The notes under the pieces were generated by a model. That model was given only the letters and a program-made list of their open reading frames with translations, had not been told where the DNA came from and ran no database searches. A stretch of 64,000 bases of DNA from contig NZ_MUBG01000001.1 in the NCBI RefSeq assembly GCF_002022415.1, forward strand, positions 1-64,000, given 5' to 3'. The translations under genes were made by a program, and so were the position numbers. The stretch's first letter is position 1, and each line of letters begins with the position of its first letter. Source of the DNA: Bartonella sp. WD12.1. Lineage in GTDB: Bacteria; Pseudomonadota; Alphaproteobacteria; Rhizobiales; Rhizobiaceae. Positions 62,090 to 64,000 of the stretch are shown piece by piece.

Positions 62090-62201
62090 TCTCTATGAGC
62101 CCTTTCTATTTTTATAACATATAAAGTGCCATAAGATGCTTTCTTTATAAAGTCGAGAGTGAATTAAAATATTTTTTCAGGTTAGAATAGTGAGTGAGAT
62201 T

Positions 62202-64000
62202 TTATTTTCTTCCAAAAAGACGTTCTATATCGGCTAGTTTGAGCTCAATATAAGTAGGGCGGCCATGATTACATGTGCTTGAATTAGGTGTTGCTTCCAT
62301 TTGTCGTAAAAGAGCATTCATTTCTTTAGGATGCAAAAGGCGTCCTGAACGTATTGAACTATGACAAGCCATGGTTGCTGCAACATGATTGAGCATTGCT
62401 TTTAAATTATCTGTGGTATCGTACTCAGACGCTTCATCGACAAGGTCTCTGATAAGAGCTTGTGCGTTGATTTCTCCTAACATGGTGGGTGTTTCACGCA
62501 CTACGATTGCCCCTGATCCAAATGCTTCAATTCCTAAACCAAATTTCTGCAAAACATCTTTATGCACTAAAAGGCACGCTGCATCTTCTTCAGAGAGTTC
62601 TACAATTTCAGGAATAAGCAATAATTGTGAAGGTAATGGTTTGGAGTAAAGTGCATTTTTAAGGGCTTCATAAACCAATCTTTCATGGGCAGCATGCTGG
62701 TCTACAATAATCAAACTATTTTTGGTTTGAGCGACAATATAGTTTTTATGAATTTGTGCTTTTGCAGCGCCTAATGGATAGTGTAATTCTTCTGATGTAG
62801 GGGGGTGAGTTACAGCACCTACGTCACTACTAGGTGTGTTTACATATTCTATCATAGGGGTGATATTTTCTCTTAAACCAGCAAAGTCAGGAATGTCTAC
62901 TGGTTTATGATCTGCTGATGTAGTTCCTGGTGCAGCATATTGTGGTTGCGGGTTATAGGAAAAAGGCTGATGAGGGCTTCTAAAAGTTTTGAATGATGAT
63001 TGTCTTTGAAATGCAGCTAACATCGCTTTAGAGCCTGTTGAACTGGGGCGAATGCCAGTCTGACGTAATGCCTCATGAATGGCTCCAATAATTAATCCGC
63101 GAATTAAACCGGGGTCACGAAATCTTACATCAGCTTTTGCTGGGTGCACATTGACATCTACATCAGCAGGTGGCAAATCGATAAAAAGAATGGATACAGC
63201 ATGGCGATTTGGAGCCATAACATCGGTGTAAGCCCCCCGGATTGCTCCCGATAGAAATTTATCGCGCACTGGGCGCCCATTAACATAGACAAATTGATGA
63301 AGGCTATTACCACGATTGAAAGATGGCAAACAGGCAAAACCAGTTAAACGAGCTGTTTCACGTTCAGCATTTAGTGTAATACTGTTGGAGCCAAACTCTT
63401 TTCCCATAATCTGTGTAATACGCTCTAATTGCCCTTGGGTGTTGTTTTCAGTTGCGGGTAATTCCATAAGAGTTCGATCTTTACCAGAAAGAGAAAAACG
63501 GATATGTGGAAATGCGATAGCAATTCGTTTAATCATGTCTGTAATAGCGTTCATTTCAGCGCTATCAGTTTTCATAAATTTTAGCCGTGCTGGTGTCACA
63601 AAAAAAAGGTCACGAACTTCAACAGTTGTTCCAGAATTAGCAGCAGCAGGTTTTGGTCCTTCAACTTTTCCTGCTATAACGATAATTTCAGCAGCGCTAT
63701 CAGCGTCTTGTGTTCGTGAAACGAGTTTAAGTTTAGCAACAGAACCAATAGAAGGTAAGGCTTCTCCCCGAAAACCAAGGAAGCGAATATTATGTACATC
63801 ATCGACAAGTTTAGATGTGCAATGACGAGAAATTGCTAAAGTTAATTGATCTTTTGAGATACCACAACCATTATCACTTACTCTTATAAGGTTTTTTCCA
63901 CCGTTTGCTGTAACAATTTCAATACGAGTTGCTCCTGCGTCAATAGCATTTTCAACAAGTTCTTTGACAACATTAGCTGGCCGTTCAATAACTTCACCGG
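62202..64000 (-). CDS. mutL: DNA mismatch repair protein MutL, 5' end outside window
   Basis: The frame runs to the window edge, so only about 20 N-terminal residues are missing. GHKL ATPase motifs are visible: [17 protein letters not shown] and [10 protein letters not shown], then [16 protein letters not shown] Pro/Ser-rich linker lies about 63050-62800. The C-terminal domain has [12 protein letters not shown], matching the MutL endonuclease motif, and CNHGRP near the end. It is therefore the nicking type found in bacteria without MutH. The frame is intact through an eight-T run at 63601-63608 on the mRNA sense. Confidence 0.95.
   Translation of the reverse strand, partial: GEVIERPANVVKELVENAIDAGATRIEIVTANGGKNLIRVSDNGCGISKDQLTLAISRHCTSKLVDDVHNIRFLGFRGEALPSIGSVAKLKLVSRTQDADSAAEIIVIAGKVEGPKPAAANSGTTVEVRDLFFVTPARLKFMKTDSAEMNAITDMIKRIAIAFPHIRFSLSGKDRTLMELPATENNTQGQLERITQIMGKEFGSNSITLNAERETARLTGFACLPSFNRGNSLHQFVYVNGRPVRDKFLSGAIRGAYTDVMAPNRHAVSILFIDLPPADVDVNVHPAKADVRFRDPGLIRGLIIGAIHEALRQTGIRPSSTGSKAMLAAFQRQSSFKTFRSPHQPFSYNPQPQYAAPGTTSADHKPVDIPDFAGLRENITPMIEYVNTPSSDVGAVTHPPTSEELHYPLGAAKAQIHKNYIVAQTKNSLIIVDQHAAHERLVYEALKNALYSKPLPSQLLLIPEIVELSEEDAACLLVHKDVLQKFGLGIEAFGSGAIVVRETPTMLGEINAQALIRDLVDEASEYDTTDNLKAMLNHVAATMACHSSIRSGRLLHPKEMNALLRQMEATPNSSTCNHGRPTYIELKLADIERLFGRK

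Noticed and set aside
63599-63609. Frameshift in mutL at the eight-base T run
   Set aside because: Manual translation across the run stays in frame ([11 protein letters not shown]), so mutL continues to the window edge.
1-64000. CRISPR arrays, prophage, insertion sequences, toxin-antitoxin pairs, tRNA genes
   Set aside because: None found: no regularly spaced repeats, no transposase or integrase motifs, and no cloverleaf pattern with a T-loop consensus.

Overview
The window looks like chromosomal DNA of a Bartonella species (Alphaproteobacteria, Hyphomicrobiales). It is AT-rich and carries the rhizobial gene orders metK-trmB, rimP-nusA-ylxR-infB-rbfA-truB, miaB-phoH-ybeY-corC-lnt and waaA-lpxK. 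It also carries a cluster of small outer-membrane barrels that match the Bartonella hemin-binding protein (Hbp/Pap31) family. I see no prophage, insertion sequence, CRISPR array, plasmid function or tRNA. The species cannot be fixed from the sequence alone.

Layout. 0-8.3 kb, mostly minus strand: pnp, rpsO, a plus-strand MFS transporter wreck, truB, rbfA and infB. 8.3-13.9 kb: ylxR, nusA, rimP, an intrinsic terminator, trmB, metK and an XRE regulator. 14-24.6 kb: lnt, corC, ybeY, phoH, miaB, rimI, tsaB, recR, ybaB and dnaX. Then come the SRP RNA (ffs, minus strand) and kdsB. From 26.5 kb most genes are on the plus strand: a membrane-anchored cytochrome c, yejBEF, a minus-strand ThiF/MoeB-like gene, gshB, pstSCAB-phoU, a cell-wall hydrolase, mutM, an M20 peptidase and an RNase D-like exonuclease. 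43.2-48.2 kb is the accessory part: an hbp relic, a small secreted ORF, three intact hbp genes and a tandem duplication of about 1.03 kb. 48.3-62 kb: ileS, a lipoprotein, tadA, rluB, rsmD, a patatin, pmbA, an inositol-monophosphatase-family gene, two small DUF genes, a DUF374 acyltransferase, waaA and lpxK. The window closes with mutL, whose 5' end runs off the edge.

How the genes work together. The main blocks are translation and ribosome assembly (rpsO, rimP, rbfA, ybeY, infB, truB, rsmD, rluB, ileS, tadA, miaB, tsaB, rimI, trmB), DNA maintenance (dnaX, recR, ybaB, mutM, mutL), Kdo-lipid A synthesis (kdsB, waaA, lpxK, probably the DUF374 protein), lipoprotein maturation (lnt), phosphate uptake (pst-phoU), peptide uptake (yejBEF), and heme acquisition or surface display (hbp).

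The most striking feature is a set of frameshifts. pnp, the MFS gene, truB, infB, yejF and ileS are all broken, and most breaks look like loss of one base (sometimes two) from a homopolymer run. Restoring the frame gives family-typical protein without nonsense codons in the parts I translated. infB and ileS are essential in essentially all bacteria, so sequencing error is the simplest reading. Real decay, or transcriptional slippage on A-tracts, are alternatives to test. I found no convincing undescribed multi-gene system. The best leads are the hbp duplication-and-decay locus and a terminator placed directly in front of rimP.
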